Below, in pieces: positions 7,712-15,165 of a stretch of DNA of 19,889 bases. The number at the start of each line of letters is the position of its first letter. Within the stretch, counting starts at the first letter, position 1. The notes under the pieces are model-generated. The model made no database searches, was not told where the DNA came from, and saw only the letters and a list, made by a program, of their open reading frames with translations. The position numbers were made by a program, and so were the translations under genes. Source of the stretch: Methanosarcinaceae archaeon (GTDB lineage: Archaea; Halobacteriota; Methanosarcinia; Methanosarcinales; Methanosarcinaceae); NCBI GenBank assembly GCA_030609665.1, contig JAUWBW010000005.1, positions 1-19,889 on the forward strand. Direction: 5' to 3'.

Positions 7712-8625
7712 CTGATGTTTCACAAATGACAGAGCGGGAATTAAAGGAAAAGGTCAACAGGATCAGGACCCAGATCGACCAAAATGAAAGGTCTTTGAAG
7801 TCGATCTTCAGGGAATTAAAACTGCACCGGACGGATACCACCGACCTGAAAGAGAAACGAGATGCTCTCAACTCTCAAGTTAAGGAACTTGTTCCAAAAG
7901 CACGCGACCACAAGTCAAAACGTGACGAGGCAAATAAAAAGATCGCTGCCCTCAAAACAGAACGAAGCGGCATACAGGCAGCGACACAAAAAGTGGTTGA
8001 TGAGATATCCCAGATGAAAACAAAGCGGGATGACCTTAACAAACTTTCAAAGGGTAGCGTGGAATCATTGTCAAAAGCCTATGCTGAAGAACTTGACAAA
8101 TTGTTGAATGCTGATATTCCACTCAAACATGAGATCGATATCATTGAAAGATTGACCCAACTTGAAGAGCGACTTGGTGCTGCATTTAGTGCAAATGAGG
8201 TTCACCAGAAGATCATCGGATCATATGAAAGTTCAAAAGGCATATATGACACAGGTGATAATGTGAGCGAACAGATACGGTCGCTTGCAAAGGAATCACA
8301 AGTACATCATCTTGAGATGCTTGAAGTGTACAAGACCATTGATGAACTTCGAAAAGAAGCCGATATGTACCACGCACAGATAAAGGAGAAATATTCTGCA
8401 TCCGCCCCACTGCGAGCAAAGATCGATCCTTTGAAAGCAAAGATCGAACAACTTCGTGAAGAGCTCAAGACATACCTTGATAGATCAAAGGAAATGCAAC
8501 TTGTAAAGGACGAGAAAAAGCAGGATGAGCAACATGTTGTTGCAAAGGAAAAGTTGAACAAGACCGGACGCTTGAGTCTTCAGGACCTGAAGGTTTTGAT
8601 GGATAAAGGGGATATCAAATTCTAG
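7708..8625 (+). CDS. COG1340-type archaeal coiled-coil protein
   Basis: A 305-residue protein that is almost wholly coiled coil: two charged helical arms (about 1-125 and 195-285) separated by a middle segment with IERLTQLEERLGAAFSAN, which resembles the conserved hinge of the uncharacterised archaeal family COG1340. Some relatives are loosely annotated as phosphoserine phosphatase or chromosome-segregation proteins. Nothing in this sequence supports an enzymatic role, since no catalytic motif is visible. The C-terminus KTGRLSLQDLKVLMDKGDI is a common ending of the family. It overlaps the preceding gene by four bases and is followed by a terminator. Confidence 0.8.
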   Translation: MTDVSQMTERELKEKVNRIRTQIDQNERSLKSIFRELKLHRTDTTDLKEKRDALNSQVKELVPKARDHKSKRDEANKKIAALKTERSGIQAATQKVVDEISQMKTKRDDLNKLSKGSVESLSKAYAEELDKLLNADIPLKHEIDIIERLTQLEERLGAAFSANEVHQKIIGSYESSKGIYDTGDNVSEQIRSLAKESQVHHLEMLEVYKTIDELRKEADMYHAQIKEKYSASAPLRAKIDPLKAKIEQLREELKTYLDRSKEMQLVKDEKKQDEQHVVAKEKLNKTGRLSLQDLKVLMDKGDIKF

Positions 8626-8667
8626 TTTGTTCGGTTTTTGTACAAATTTTATTGTATGTTTGAGTCA

Positions 8668-8701
8668 AGACACCAGTGTACATGGTGTCTATCTTTTTTT
8701 T
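8668..8701 (+). terminator. Hairpin plus T-tract terminator
   Basis: The perfect 8-bp arms agacacca (8668-8675) and tggtgtct (8683-8690) enclose a 7-nt loop and are followed by tctttttttt. This lies 43 bp after the coiled-coil pair. Archaea mainly need the T-tract, so the site should end the operon. Confidence 0.75.
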
Positions 8702-8746
8702 CGAATCGGTTTAATTGAAATAAAAACAATTTAACCGCCGCATCCC

Positions 8747-8783
8747 TCCGTCACCGATTAGCAGCAGGCTCATATATGACGGA
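8747..8783. repeat. Inverted repeat in the convergent gap
   Basis: The arms tccgtca (8747-8753) and tgacgga (8777-8783) are perfect, and weaker pairing continues outward (caatttaa / ttaattg). A second short hairpin, ccgcc-tac-ggcgg, lies at 8827-8839. Both sit between convergent genes and could act as bidirectional terminators. The rest of 8702-8886 shows nothing gene-like. Confidence 0.45.
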
Positions 8784-8886
8784 TTAATTGTTTTCTGTTT
8801 TTTAGGGTTAGTGGTCAGGGGATACGCCGCCTACGGCGGATTGAATCGCCCTTAAAACTAACTAATCAAATGCTTTTTTAAACGGC

Positions 8887-9477
8887 CTATCGGTTCTTTT
8901 TTTGCCGTATCTTAAAGATCGCCACAGCAGACATACACAAAAAGAACAACGCTGCACCAAATCCATCGGTATTTTCTGTTACATCGCCATTCGGTGAATT
9001 TGAATTGTTCACGGACTCATTTGAATTGCCAATCGACCCTGGGTCTTGTGTCATATCAGGCTCAGGGAGTGTTGGATCAAGATACTGATAAACAGGCTTG
9101 AATGTAACAAGTCCGCCATCAGACCCTGAATATATTGTATCGACGGTGATATTGAATATCTCCTTTGAATTGCTGGCATATACAAAATATTCACCTTCGC
9201 GCATGATCGTGTCATCCATGCTTTCGCCATTGAGTAAAAGTTCGATCCATACTTTATCCCCCCCTTGACTTGAACTTAGACCTTTGAAAACAAGTTCGTA
9301 CCCCTGATAGAACGACCAGCTGTTCCCTATTGTTAGGTACATCCCACTGCCGTCTACCAACACATCATCATTTTCCAACGCGCTTGCAGATGTTGAAAAA
9401 CATGTAAATGACACTAATATGAACACAAGTATAATTACAATTTTTCCAAAGATCCGTGTTTCCGTTTTGTTGTACAT
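8887..9477 (-). CDS. S-layer-like surface protein with C-terminal membrane anchor
   Basis: A 196-residue secreted protein. Residues 10-34 form a signal peptide (IVIILVFILVSFTCFSTSASA). Residues about 40-130 resemble part of the Methanosarcinales S-layer repeat (DUF1608 type): a tryptophan-rich start, a YQGYELVFKGL strand and KVWIELLLNGE, then an EGEYFVY strand. An Asn/Ser-rich linker (about 145-168) follows, with several N-x-S/T glycosylation sequons, and then a transmembrane anchor (GFGAALFFLCMSAVAIF) and a basic tail. The ending is like PGF-CTERM sorting signals but reads DGF instead of PGF. Full S-layer proteins carry two larger domains, so this is a minimal relative. It is 16 bp downstream of birA on the same strand. 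Confidence 0.7.
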   Translation of the reverse strand: MYNKTETRIFGKIVIILVFILVSFTCFSTSASALENDDVLVDGSGMYLTIGNSWSFYQGYELVFKGLSSSQGGDKVWIELLLNGESMDDTIMREGEYFVYASNSKEIFNITVDTIYSGSDGGLVTFKPVYQYLDPTLPEPDMTQDPGSIGNSNESVNNSNSPNGDVTENTDGFGAALFFLCMSAVAIFKIRQKKNR

Positions 9478-9493
9478 CAAACCTTACCCGATC

Positions 9494-10471
9494 TTATTTT
9501 GCTCGTGTATAGATGCATAGACCAGCCATTACGTTTTCACGCTTGCCATCTGCATCTTCAACAACAAGCGCACCATTTTCCGTCATTCCAACAGCTTTGC
9601 CCTCGATCATTTTGGAAGGTGTTGTTACAGTGACCTGCCGACCGATGGTGTTTGAGAGGGATGTCCATTCATCGAGAATACCCGAAAACGGCTGTGTCCT
9701 GAACCGAATATATTCCTGCTCCAGATCAAAGAGCACATCCTGTATAAATGAGACGCGGTCGATGGGTTCTCCAAGTTCTGACAAGAGCGTGGTGGCAATA
9801 CCCCTTACGTCATCACTAAACTCATCCATATCTACATTTGCATTGATTCCAATACCGACCACAATGTAGTCCACCTGTTCCATCTCTGCATTGACTTCGG
9901 TCAGGATGCCGCATACTTTTTTGCCATTGATCAGTATGTCGTTTGGCCATTTGATACGTGCATCCACACCAAGTTTTCGCATGGCTTTTGAGATCGCGAC
10001 TCCTGCAACCAGTGTTAATCTTGATGCATGTGCAAGTGAGATAGTGGGTTTGAGGATGACAGACATCCATATTCCACCACGGGGTGAGAGCCACTCACGC
10101 CCCAACCGACCTCGTCCCCCTTTTTGCACTTCGGCGACTACAATTGTGCCATCATCTGCGTCGTGTGCCAGTTCTTTTGCTGTGATGTTGGTAGATGTTA
10201 ATTCATCAAAGTAATGGATCTGCTGCCCTATAAGACTTGATCTGAGTCCCATACGGATCGTATCGGGGTAAAGTCGATCAGGCGCGGATTTCAATGTATA
10301 TCCTATCTTGGGGGATGATTCGATCTCGTAGCCATCTTTCGCAAGGGATCTTATGTATTTCCAGATCATAGTTCTGGATATTCCAAGTCGGTTGCCCAGT
10401 TCTTCACCGGATACTGCTTTTCCTCCAGATGCTTTAAGGATCTTGATTATTTCCAGTCTTTTGTTGCTCAC
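9494..10471 (-). CDS. birA: Bifunctional biotin--protein ligase / repressor BirA
   Basis: A 325-residue protein that activates biotin with ATP and attaches it to biotin-dependent carboxylases. Residues 1-60 are a winged helix (SGEELGNRLGISRTMIWKYI), so the protein may also repress biotin genes as in Escherichia coli. The catalytic domain has the biotinyl-AMP loop GGRGRLGREW (118-127), KWPNDILING (174-183), VGIGINANVD (about 205-214) and a C-terminal SH3-like cap. The start is GTG at 10469-10471, preceded by ggtggga. The frame stays open to 10594, but the extra residues do not resemble BirA. It is the last clearly core gene before the mosaic island. Confidence 0.93.
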   Translation of the reverse strand: MSNKRLEIIKILKASGGKAVSGEELGNRLGISRTMIWKYIRSLAKDGYEIESSPKIGYTLKSAPDRLYPDTIRMGLRSSLIGQQIHYFDELTSTNITAKELAHDADDGTIVVAEVQKGGRGRLGREWLSPRGGIWMSVILKPTISLAHASRLTLVAGVAISKAMRKLGVDARIKWPNDILINGKKVCGILTEVNAEMEQVDYIVVGIGINANVDMDEFSDDVRGIATTLLSELGEPIDRVSFIQDVLFDLEQEYIRFRTQPFSGILDEWTSLSNTIGRQVTVTTPSKMIEGKAVGMTENGALVVEDADGKRENVMAGLCIYTRAK

Positions 10472-10561
10472 AAATATCCCACCACTGCTACTATATGTAT
10501 GGCTTCTGATTTGAAGGTTATTATAGATGTGTGTGGTAGACGGCAGATAGTTTTTAATACA

Positions 10562-10631
10562 GATAAAAAACCAAACAATGTAAACTAATGTCATGCGAAT
10601 TACAATAAATTAGGGTCTCGAACCGCAGAGG
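10562..10631 (+). repeat. Dispersed repeat, copy 2, ending in accrcagagg
   Basis: It begins aaaaaccaaacaatgtaaac, continues through ctaatgtcatgcgaatt and ends aaccgcagagggc exactly where PE homology (copy A) starts. It parallels 1183-1253. It marks the left edge of the mosaic island. Confidence 0.5.
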
Positions 10632-10950
10632 GCGCATACCTGCTCTGCATTTTGTTGCCTGACAGTTCAAATAGTAACTTTTCATTCTCCCTGAGGTCTT
10701 CAACCACAAGCCCGCCCTTGTCCCAGATCGTCACTGTTCCTGCGCCGTAGTGCCCTTTTGGGATCTCCCCTTCGAAGTCTGCGTATTCAAGCGTGTGGTC
10801 TTTTGTCTGGATCGCGAGCTGTTTTATGTCGGGTTCGGTGGGCGGTGTTTTTGGTTGGGAGGAACTTTTGAGGACGCCGTTGATCTCAAGTTTGGGGGTG
10901 TAGTGGTGGTGGAAGGAGCTGTGTTCTTGTGGGACGAATATTTGCGATTT
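10632..10950 (-). pseudogene. PE domain gene, copy A (degraded)
   Basis: Read on the minus strand, this is a nearly complete LigD-type 3'-phosphoesterase: IFVPQEHSSFHHHYTPKLE, then DHTLEYADFEGEIPKGHYGA, IWDKGGLVVEDL and FELSGNKMQSRYA, after which it runs into the accgcagagg repeat. There is no start codon (a stop precedes IFV), and the essential HYDLR segment reads HYTPK, losing the Asp and Arg expected in the active site. It is 3'-truncated relative to copy E by about 22 residues. Confidence 0.85.
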
Positions 10951-11088
10951 CCAGATGTGAGTGTCCTATGTGGTTAGAATTGCACTCGCAAGAGGTTACA
11001 CTTATTTTTTTATAATGATTATCTATGTCTACCTGCAGTTCTAAATTATACTTGCGGAGTGGTATAAAACCAGTCATATTAGTAAACT

Positions 11089-11099
11089 ACTTATATATT
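11089..11099 (+). promoter_or_regulatory. TATA box giving a probably leaderless transcript
   Basis: The sequence cttatatatta centres about 25 nt before the ATG codons at 11114 and 11120. No Shine-Dalgarno sequence lies between, so the transcript of the winged-helix gene is probably leaderless. Confidence 0.5.
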
Positions 11100-11113
11100 A
11101 CTTTACTATTTTG

Positions 11114-12049
11114 ATGGTAATGGATTTTAAACTCACAAAATTTGAATTGCAGATAATATCACATATTGATGATTCTCCTTCTATTGGCGAACTTGCCAAT
11201 CGCATTGGCGTTACTAAAGGATATACCTCAAGATTAGTGGCATCATTGGTTAAAAAGGGGTTTGTGGATATCTCAACCAATGGTGTCTCAAAGAATGTGG
11301 GTCTATCAAACAATCCGCATGCTGTGAAACTTAAGAATATCCTGCATAAACGAAGTTATATGCCTCTTTCTGAATTCTTGCAGGGATCAAGCATACAGGT
11401 CATGGCTGTACTATCGACTGGAGAGGCTGACTTTGCACGCTTGCTTGATGAGAGTGAGTTATCGGAGGCAACACTCCGCCGTATTATCAAAAAGTTCAAA
11501 AGTTATGCTGTGCTGGTTTGCCGGAATAAAAAATACGAGATTCCGCAGGACCTGATAGACATCAAGGATTTCATGAAGGATTATTGTTCTTACATTGGTG
11601 TTTTAAAACTGCGGGATATCTCACTACAGGGACGATTCATTATACCTCATGGTTTTGAGTTTCTTTTCACTTCAGACAATAAAATCATGTGCGAAAAGGT
11701 AAGATCGACCGGGCTAAGTGCAATGTCTGACACGATCCCGCTTATGTTGGCTGAGAATCAGTATTTCTATTCATCAAGAACGCTATCAAATGAAGAATTT
11801 GCGGTTCATGCAATTGTTGCTGATCCATATAGTAAAAGGAACCTGACTTATGTCATTCTGTACATTTTAAAAGTAAAAAATGACAAGAACCGATTTGTTA
11901 CAATTTCAGATCAGTATGGCATTACTGATATTTCAAGAAGTATATTAAATATGTTAGACACAGGGAAACAGTCTGAGGAAATATTTATGCCTTCACCATC
12001 GTATATTAAACAAAAGGCTGCGGAGTACAATATTATATGGCAAGAATAG
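11114..12049 (+). CDS. Winged-helix protein paired with a nucleotidyltransferase
   Basis: A protein of about 311 residues with an N-terminal MarR-like winged helix (SIGELANRIGVTKGYTSRLV, about residues 23-42) and a second helix-turn-helix-like part near 100-150 (FARLLDESELSEATLRRIIK). The C-terminal half is not recognised. Its 3' end overlaps the nucleotidyltransferase gene by 13 bp. This order, a DNA-binding protein followed by a nucleotidyltransferase, is that of AbiEi/AbiEii-type type IV toxin-antitoxin systems, so an antitoxin or autoregulator role is likely by context. It could start at 11114 or 11120. It lies between PE copies A and B on the opposite strand. Confidence 0.65.
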   Translation: MVMDFKLTKFELQIISHIDDSPSIGELANRIGVTKGYTSRLVASLVKKGFVDISTNGVSKNVGLSNNPHAVKLKNILHKRSYMPLSEFLQGSSIQVMAVLSTGEADFARLLDESELSEATLRRIIKKFKSYAVLVCRNKKYEIPQDLIDIKDFMKDYCSYIGVLKLRDISLQGRFIIPHGFEFLFTSDNKIMCEKVRSTGLSAMSDTIPLMLAENQYFYSSRTLSNEEFAVHAIVADPYSKRNLTYVILYILKVKNDKNRFVTISDQYGITDISRSILNMLDTGKQSEEIFMPSPSYIKQKAAEYNIIWQE

Positions 12050-12852
12050 GATTTAATGATGAGTATGTGTCCGGTGAATTGGAAAAGGTAGGCAATGTTT
12101 TGACAGTGCCAATCAATTTGTATCTAATAGGCGGCGCTGCTATGATTAAATATGGATTAAAGGCAGCTACTAAGGACATCGATGTTCTGTTCTCAACACA
12201 AAGGGAGGCTGTGGAATTGGTAAATGCCCTTATGAAAGTTGAATATCATCAGATACAAAGTGGCAGGCTTGCACCGGAATATAAGATGATGTCTGCGACC
12301 CGGATAGTTGAAAACCATGACGGGTTCAGATGGGATATTTTCCATGAATATGTATGCAAAAAACTTAGATTATCTCCCGGTATGATCAAGCGGGCTAAAC
12401 CTTTTGTCAAAACTGGATTATTGAATGTCAGGATTATCTCAAAAGAAGATATTTTCCTTTTAAAAAGCGTTACTGAACGGGATGACGATGAGGATGATCT
12501 CTTACTGTTGGCAAGATCGGGCCTTGATTGGGAAGCAATTTTAAACGAATGTATTGGTCAATCAAGGTGTGATATGATGTGTGAGATCGATCTTTATGAC
12601 AAGTTGGATAAATTACGGACTTCCTATGGTCTTGAAACCCCGATAAGTGATCGTATTTCAACGATATCATATGAACAAATGGATAGATGGTTTGAGGATA
12701 CGATCTACATAGAATTGAATGTTAATCCCATGAAATTGGCTGATCTGCTAGAAAGATTCAGATGCGACGAAGGAATTTTGTTACCTACTCTTGCTAATTT
12801 GGAACGATTGGGTAGGATCGAAAAAATAAATGATAAGTATACAATTAAATGA
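12037..12852 (+). CDS. Nucleotidyltransferase-fold protein, toxin candidate
   Basis: A 271-residue protein. Residues 28-52 (LYLIGGAAMIKYGL, then ATKDIDVLFST) give the GG ... T-x-D-I-D signature of nucleotidyltransferases of the DUF6036/AbiEii kind, with D47 and D49 as likely metal ligands. The extreme C-terminus (LADLLERFRCDEGILLPTLA, then LERLGRIEKI) looks like a winged helix, an unusual addition that may let it bind DNA or its partner. It overlaps the upstream winged-helix gene by 13 bp. Toxicity is inferred only from the pairing and the fold. Confidence 0.65.
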   Translation: MARIGFNDEYVSGELEKVGNVLTVPINLYLIGGAAMIKYGLKAATKDIDVLFSTQREAVELVNALMKVEYHQIQSGRLAPEYKMMSATRIVENHDGFRWDIFHEYVCKKLRLSPGMIKRAKPFVKTGLLNVRIISKEDIFLLKSVTERDDDEDDLLLLARSGLDWEAILNECIGQSRCDMMCEIDLYDKLDKLRTSYGLETPISDRISTISYEQMDRWFEDTIYIELNVNPMKLADLLERFRCDEGILLPTLANLERLGRIEKINDKYTIK

Positions 12853-12914
12853 CATTTTGAGTAACTGAATTAGAGGTGCACTGCGCCCGCCTCCTTTTTC
12901 CACTCCCAAAATCC

Positions 12915-13244
12915 AGTTTTGATGAGTGCATACCTGCCCTGCATTTTGTTACCTGATAGTTCGAATAGTATCTTCTCATTCTCCCTGAGGTCTTCAACCA
13001 CAAGCCTGCCCTTGTCCCATATCGTTACCATCCCTGCGCCGTATTGCCCCTGTGGTATCTCGCCCTCGAAGTCTGCGTATTCAAGCGCGTGGTCTTCTGT
13101 CTGGATCGCGAGCCGTTTGATGCCTAATTCTGTGGGCGGTGTTTTTGGGAGCGCGAAACTTTTGAAGACTCCGTTTATCTCAAGCCTGAGGTCGTAGTGG
13201 TGGTGTGATGCATTGTGTTATTGGGTTACGAATATTTGGGGCGT
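12915..13244 (-). pseudogene. PE domain gene, copy B (stop, lost start)
   Basis: Homology to the intact copy spans almost the whole gene: HNASHHHYDLRLEINGV, EDHALEYADFEGEIPQGQYG, IWDKGRLVVEDL and GNKMQGRYALIKT. The ancestral ATG (MPQIFV in copies C and F) is ACG here, and codon GAA of QEH has become TAA. The last 17 or so residues are replaced by unrelated sequence (GFWEWKKEAG). Active-site residues remain, so decay is recent but the gene cannot make the normal protein. Confidence 0.85.
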
Positions 13245-13331
13245 TGGTTGGTTAATTGTTCGCCGGGCGGACGGCGCTTTGCTATTGTATTGTATTTATT
13301 GAACATGGTCAGAAGTGTTTAATAGTTTAAG

Positions 13332-13541
13332 ATGAAATTACGTTGTATGGAAACTCATATTGAATCTAACAAAATCTGGCTTTACAAAGATGAATATGAT
13401 GATATGATTGAATACATTGATCGTTTGACAGAAACGATTAATGTTCTCTCCGAGAAGAGGACCATAACAGCAGTCAAACAAGCTCTTAACAGGATTAATT
13501 CCGGCGAGTACCTCACAAAAGATGACATGGTGTTTGATTGA
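13332..13541 (+). CDS. RelB-like antitoxin (module 1)
   Basis: A 69-residue protein (or 64 from the ATG at 13347). The first part, IWLYKDEYDDMIEYIDRLTE, is a helical dimerisation region. The C-terminus LNRINSGEYLTKDDMVFD is a short tail of the kind that wraps RelE. Antitoxins of this type bind and neutralise the toxin and repress the promoter with it. The stop overlaps the toxin start by one base (TGATG). No strong Shine-Dalgarno site is visible before either start; gtattgtatttattg near 13285-13300 could hold the promoter. Confidence 0.65.
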   Translation: MKLRCMETHIESNKIWLYKDEYDDMIEYIDRLTETINVLSEKRTITAVKQALNRINSGEYLTKDDMVFD

Positions 13542-13792
13542 TGTATATTTTGCTATTTGATCAAAAATTCAAAACTGATCTGAAAAAACTCGATAAATCG
13601 GTGAGAGACAGGATTCTAAAAAAGGTTTTTCAACTCGAAAAATATCCTGAACTGGGAAAACATCTGATTGCTATCGATCTCTGGAGTCTGAGAATTGGAA
13701 AATATAGAGTACTATACACAATCAAAAAGAATGAGCTTCAAGTTCTTGTTTTAACAGTCGATCATCGCAGTAAAGTTTACGAAGATATATAG
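13541..13792 (+). CDS. RelE/ParE-family toxin (module 1)
   Basis: An 83-residue protein of the RelE/ParE fold, starting at the ATG in TGATG. Visible features are the basic helix FKTDLKKLDKSVRDRILKKV, the conserved LRIGKYRVLYTI core strand pair (about 49-60) and LTVDHRSKVYEDI at the end. RelE members cut mRNA in the ribosome, and the R-x-G-x-Y-R-V-x-Y core with the late H-R-x-x-V-Y matches that group better than gyrase-targeting ParE. It lies between PE copies B and C. Confidence 0.8.
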   Translation: MYILLFDQKFKTDLKKLDKSVRDRILKKVFQLEKYPELGKHLIAIDLWSLRIGKYRVLYTIKKNELQVLVLTVDHRSKVYEDI

Positions 13793-13859
13793 TTGGGGAA
13801 AACTATGAGTGTGTGCAATTAATTTTAATTTTTCCAGACGCAGATTAACACTGATACAC
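13793..13859 (+). repeat. Spacer with an 'acgcagattaacactgat' repeat
   Basis: Between the RelE stop and the hairpin of copy C lies cagacgcagattaacactga, a sequence of a type often dispersed in archaeal and bacterial genomes. It appears only once in this window. No gene is seen. Confidence 0.35.
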
Positions 13860-13939
13860 TCACTTCCTTCGGAGTTGAGTGCCTGCTACGCCCGATGGGC
13901 GTGCAGGGCACAGAGTTGTGAAACGGCATGCAAGCCGCC
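13856..13939. repeat. Hairpin element at the 3' edge of PE copy C
   Basis: The element contains a near-palindrome at 13857-13881 (cactcacttcc / ggagttgagtg around ttc), then acgccc-gat-gggcgt with outer pairing cctgc/gcagg and one bulged T, then gggcacagagttgtgaaac and ggcatgcaagccgcc, where PE homology begins. The same element is at 15424-15507, but with the first palindrome inverted. Bulged hairpins of this kind recall REP sequences; no REP-associated transposase is in the window. Confidence 0.6.
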
Positions 13940-14201
13940 CCCTGAGCTCTTCAACCACAAGCCCGCCCCGATCCCAGATCGTCACTGTTCCTGCGCCGTA
14001 GTGCCCTTGTGGTATCTCACCCTCGAAGTCTGCGTATTCGAGTGGGTGATCTTCTGTCTGGATCGCGAGCCGTTTGATGCCGGGTTTTGTGGGCTGTGTT
14101 TTTGGGAGCGCGAAACTTTTGAGGACTCCGCCGATCTCAAGCCTGAGGTCGTAGTGGTGGTGTGATGCGTTGTGTTCTTGTATGACGAATATTTGGGGCA
14201 T
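13860..14201 (-). CDS. PE domain protein, copy C, with a swapped C-terminal tail
   Basis: An open 113-residue frame starting MPQIFVIQEHNASHHHYDLR. All expected active-site residues are kept: His of QEH, His-Asp-Arg of HYDLR, His of EDHPLEY and Tyr of GHYGAG. After GGLVVEELRG (residue 88) PE homology ends and the frame continues into the hairpin element as RLACRFTTLCPARPSG to a stop. It therefore lacks the last 40 or so residues of copy E, including the GRYALIKT ... NWLLFK strands that close the fold. It is 28 bp after the dinD stop and could be co-transcribed. It is probably non-functional, but I list it as an open gene because its coding frame is intact. Confidence 0.6.
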   Translation of the reverse strand: MPQIFVIQEHNASHHHYDLRLEIGGVLKSFALPKTQPTKPGIKRLAIQTEDHPLEYADFEGEIPQGHYGAGTVTIWDRGGLVVEELRGRLACRFTTLCPARPSGVAGTQLRRK

Positions 14202-14229
14202 GGTTGGTGTTTGTTTTTGAGTATCGTTT

Positions 14230-15075
14230 TTATGATTTTAGCTTACTATTAGATGCATTTGCTATTTGGTCGCCTTCTTTATTTACTCGCCTCTCTAGTT
14301 TCTTTATATCTTCTTCAGGAGGAATATTTTCAGGAATGATATTATTATTTGTAAGCACTTGCCGGATTTCTGTATTGTTTTTTACATGCTCATGTGTAAT
14401 TTCAGGCTCCCCTTGTATATTATTTGTTCTAACATTGAAATTTGTAATCTCTGTTGCGAAGTTTTTAGCACTTATTGTTACAGTTGGGAGAAAATCTGCC
14501 ATCGGCCTATTATTTGGAATATTCATTTTCATTTTTACCTTATGAGTTGTGAGCCCTCCAAATAACGCATAGTCGCCTTTACTCCTGATTCTTGCAAATC
14601 CGCTTTCGTCAACTCCCCGTTCATAAATTAGTTCAGAGAGTTCGGTTTCAGAACTTATTAGCTTTTTTCTTGCTTTAAGTCGTTCAGATAAAGCAATTCT
14701 TTCTTCGATTAATTCCTGTTTTCGAGTTTGTATTGCAAAATAACTCTGTGCAAATGCAATTTCCTGTTTTCTTGGATCGCCGTTTTGTGCTATCAGATAA
14801 CATGCATAACGGGTAAGCATGATGTCTTCTATTTCACGTTCTGCCTCTGAGCCAATAGTAACCATTTTCCTGACATCAGGAAAATGGTCTAACATATTTT
14901 GATTTGCATTTATACAAGATTCTTTTGCTTTTTCAACAACCTTTGCAAAATTTTCCCATTTGGAATATCCTAAAAGTTTCTGCAAATCCCTTGCAAACCA
15001 GAACTCGATTCCATCTTCTTCATAAGCATAGTCTTCGAATCTTTTGGATAATTTAGTAATAATCTGTTTTTGCAT
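14230..15075 (-). CDS. dinD: DinD-like DNA-damage-inducible protein
   Basis: A 281-residue protein resembling DinD. The BRO-N-like region is about residues 8-110: FWFARDLQKLLGYSKWENFA, then VVEKAKESC and a DDIMLTR-like turn (EDIMLTRYACYLIAQNGDPR). In Escherichia coli, DinD is an SOS protein that limits RecA filaments; in archaea its role is unknown. A strong ribosome site, ggtgatc, sits just before the ATG. That ATG overlaps the stop (TGATG) of a 29-codon leader frame that is the stump of a BRO gene. The mid-part, ESGFARIRSKGDYALFGG, is also conserved in the DinD family. It lies between PE copies C and D. Confidence 0.85.
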   Translation of the reverse strand: MQKQIITKLSKRFEDYAYEEDGIEFWFARDLQKLLGYSKWENFAKVVEKAKESCINANQNMLDHFPDVRKMVTIGSEAEREIEDIMLTRYACYLIAQNGDPRKQEIAFAQSYFAIQTRKQELIEERIALSERLKARKKLISSETELSELIYERGVDESGFARIRSKGDYALFGGLTTHKVKMKMNIPNNRPMADFLPTVTISAKNFATEITNFNVRTNNIQGEPEITHEHVKNNTEIRQVLTNNNIIPENIPPEEDIKKLERRVNKEGDQIANASNSKLKS

Positions 15076-15164
15076 CAGATCACCTTAACATTCATATTTG
15101 GCAATTTCAGTTGTACGATTTTATCGTACAACTGAAAAACAACAAGTGCATCTTTTAAATCCAT
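15075..15164 (-). pseudogene. BRO gene stump, now a 29-codon leader of dinD
   Basis: The frame reads MDLKDALVVF, then QLYDKIVQLKLPNMNVKVI and a stop. MDLKDALVVF matches the start of the BRO protein at 19516 (MDSKDALVVF), and VQLKLP matches its residues near 60, so the codons between have been lost. The stop TGA overlaps the dinD ATG. It may be expressed as a coupled leader peptide, or may only be a remnant. Confidence 0.65.
15105..15137. promoter_or_regulatory. Perfect 15-bp inverted repeat upstream of dinD
   Basis: The arms tttcagttgtacgat (15105-15119) and atcgtacaactgaaa (15123-15137) are perfect complements with a 3-nt loop. It lies 30 bp before the dinD start, inside the leader frame. 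It could be a dimeric-repressor operator or an mRNA hairpin controlling dinD translation. Confidence 0.65.
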
Positions 15165-15165
15165 C

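Noticed and set aside
10982..11060. Inverted repeat actcgcaag / cttgcggagt upstream of the winged-helix gene
   Set aside because: The arms are short, need a bulge and are about 60 bp apart. In this AT-rich stretch the match may be chance.
12919..13197. Plus-strand frames over the PE copies (also at 10750, 15392, 16328 and 18327)
   Set aside because: They are complements of PE sequence and are alike only because the PE copies are alike.
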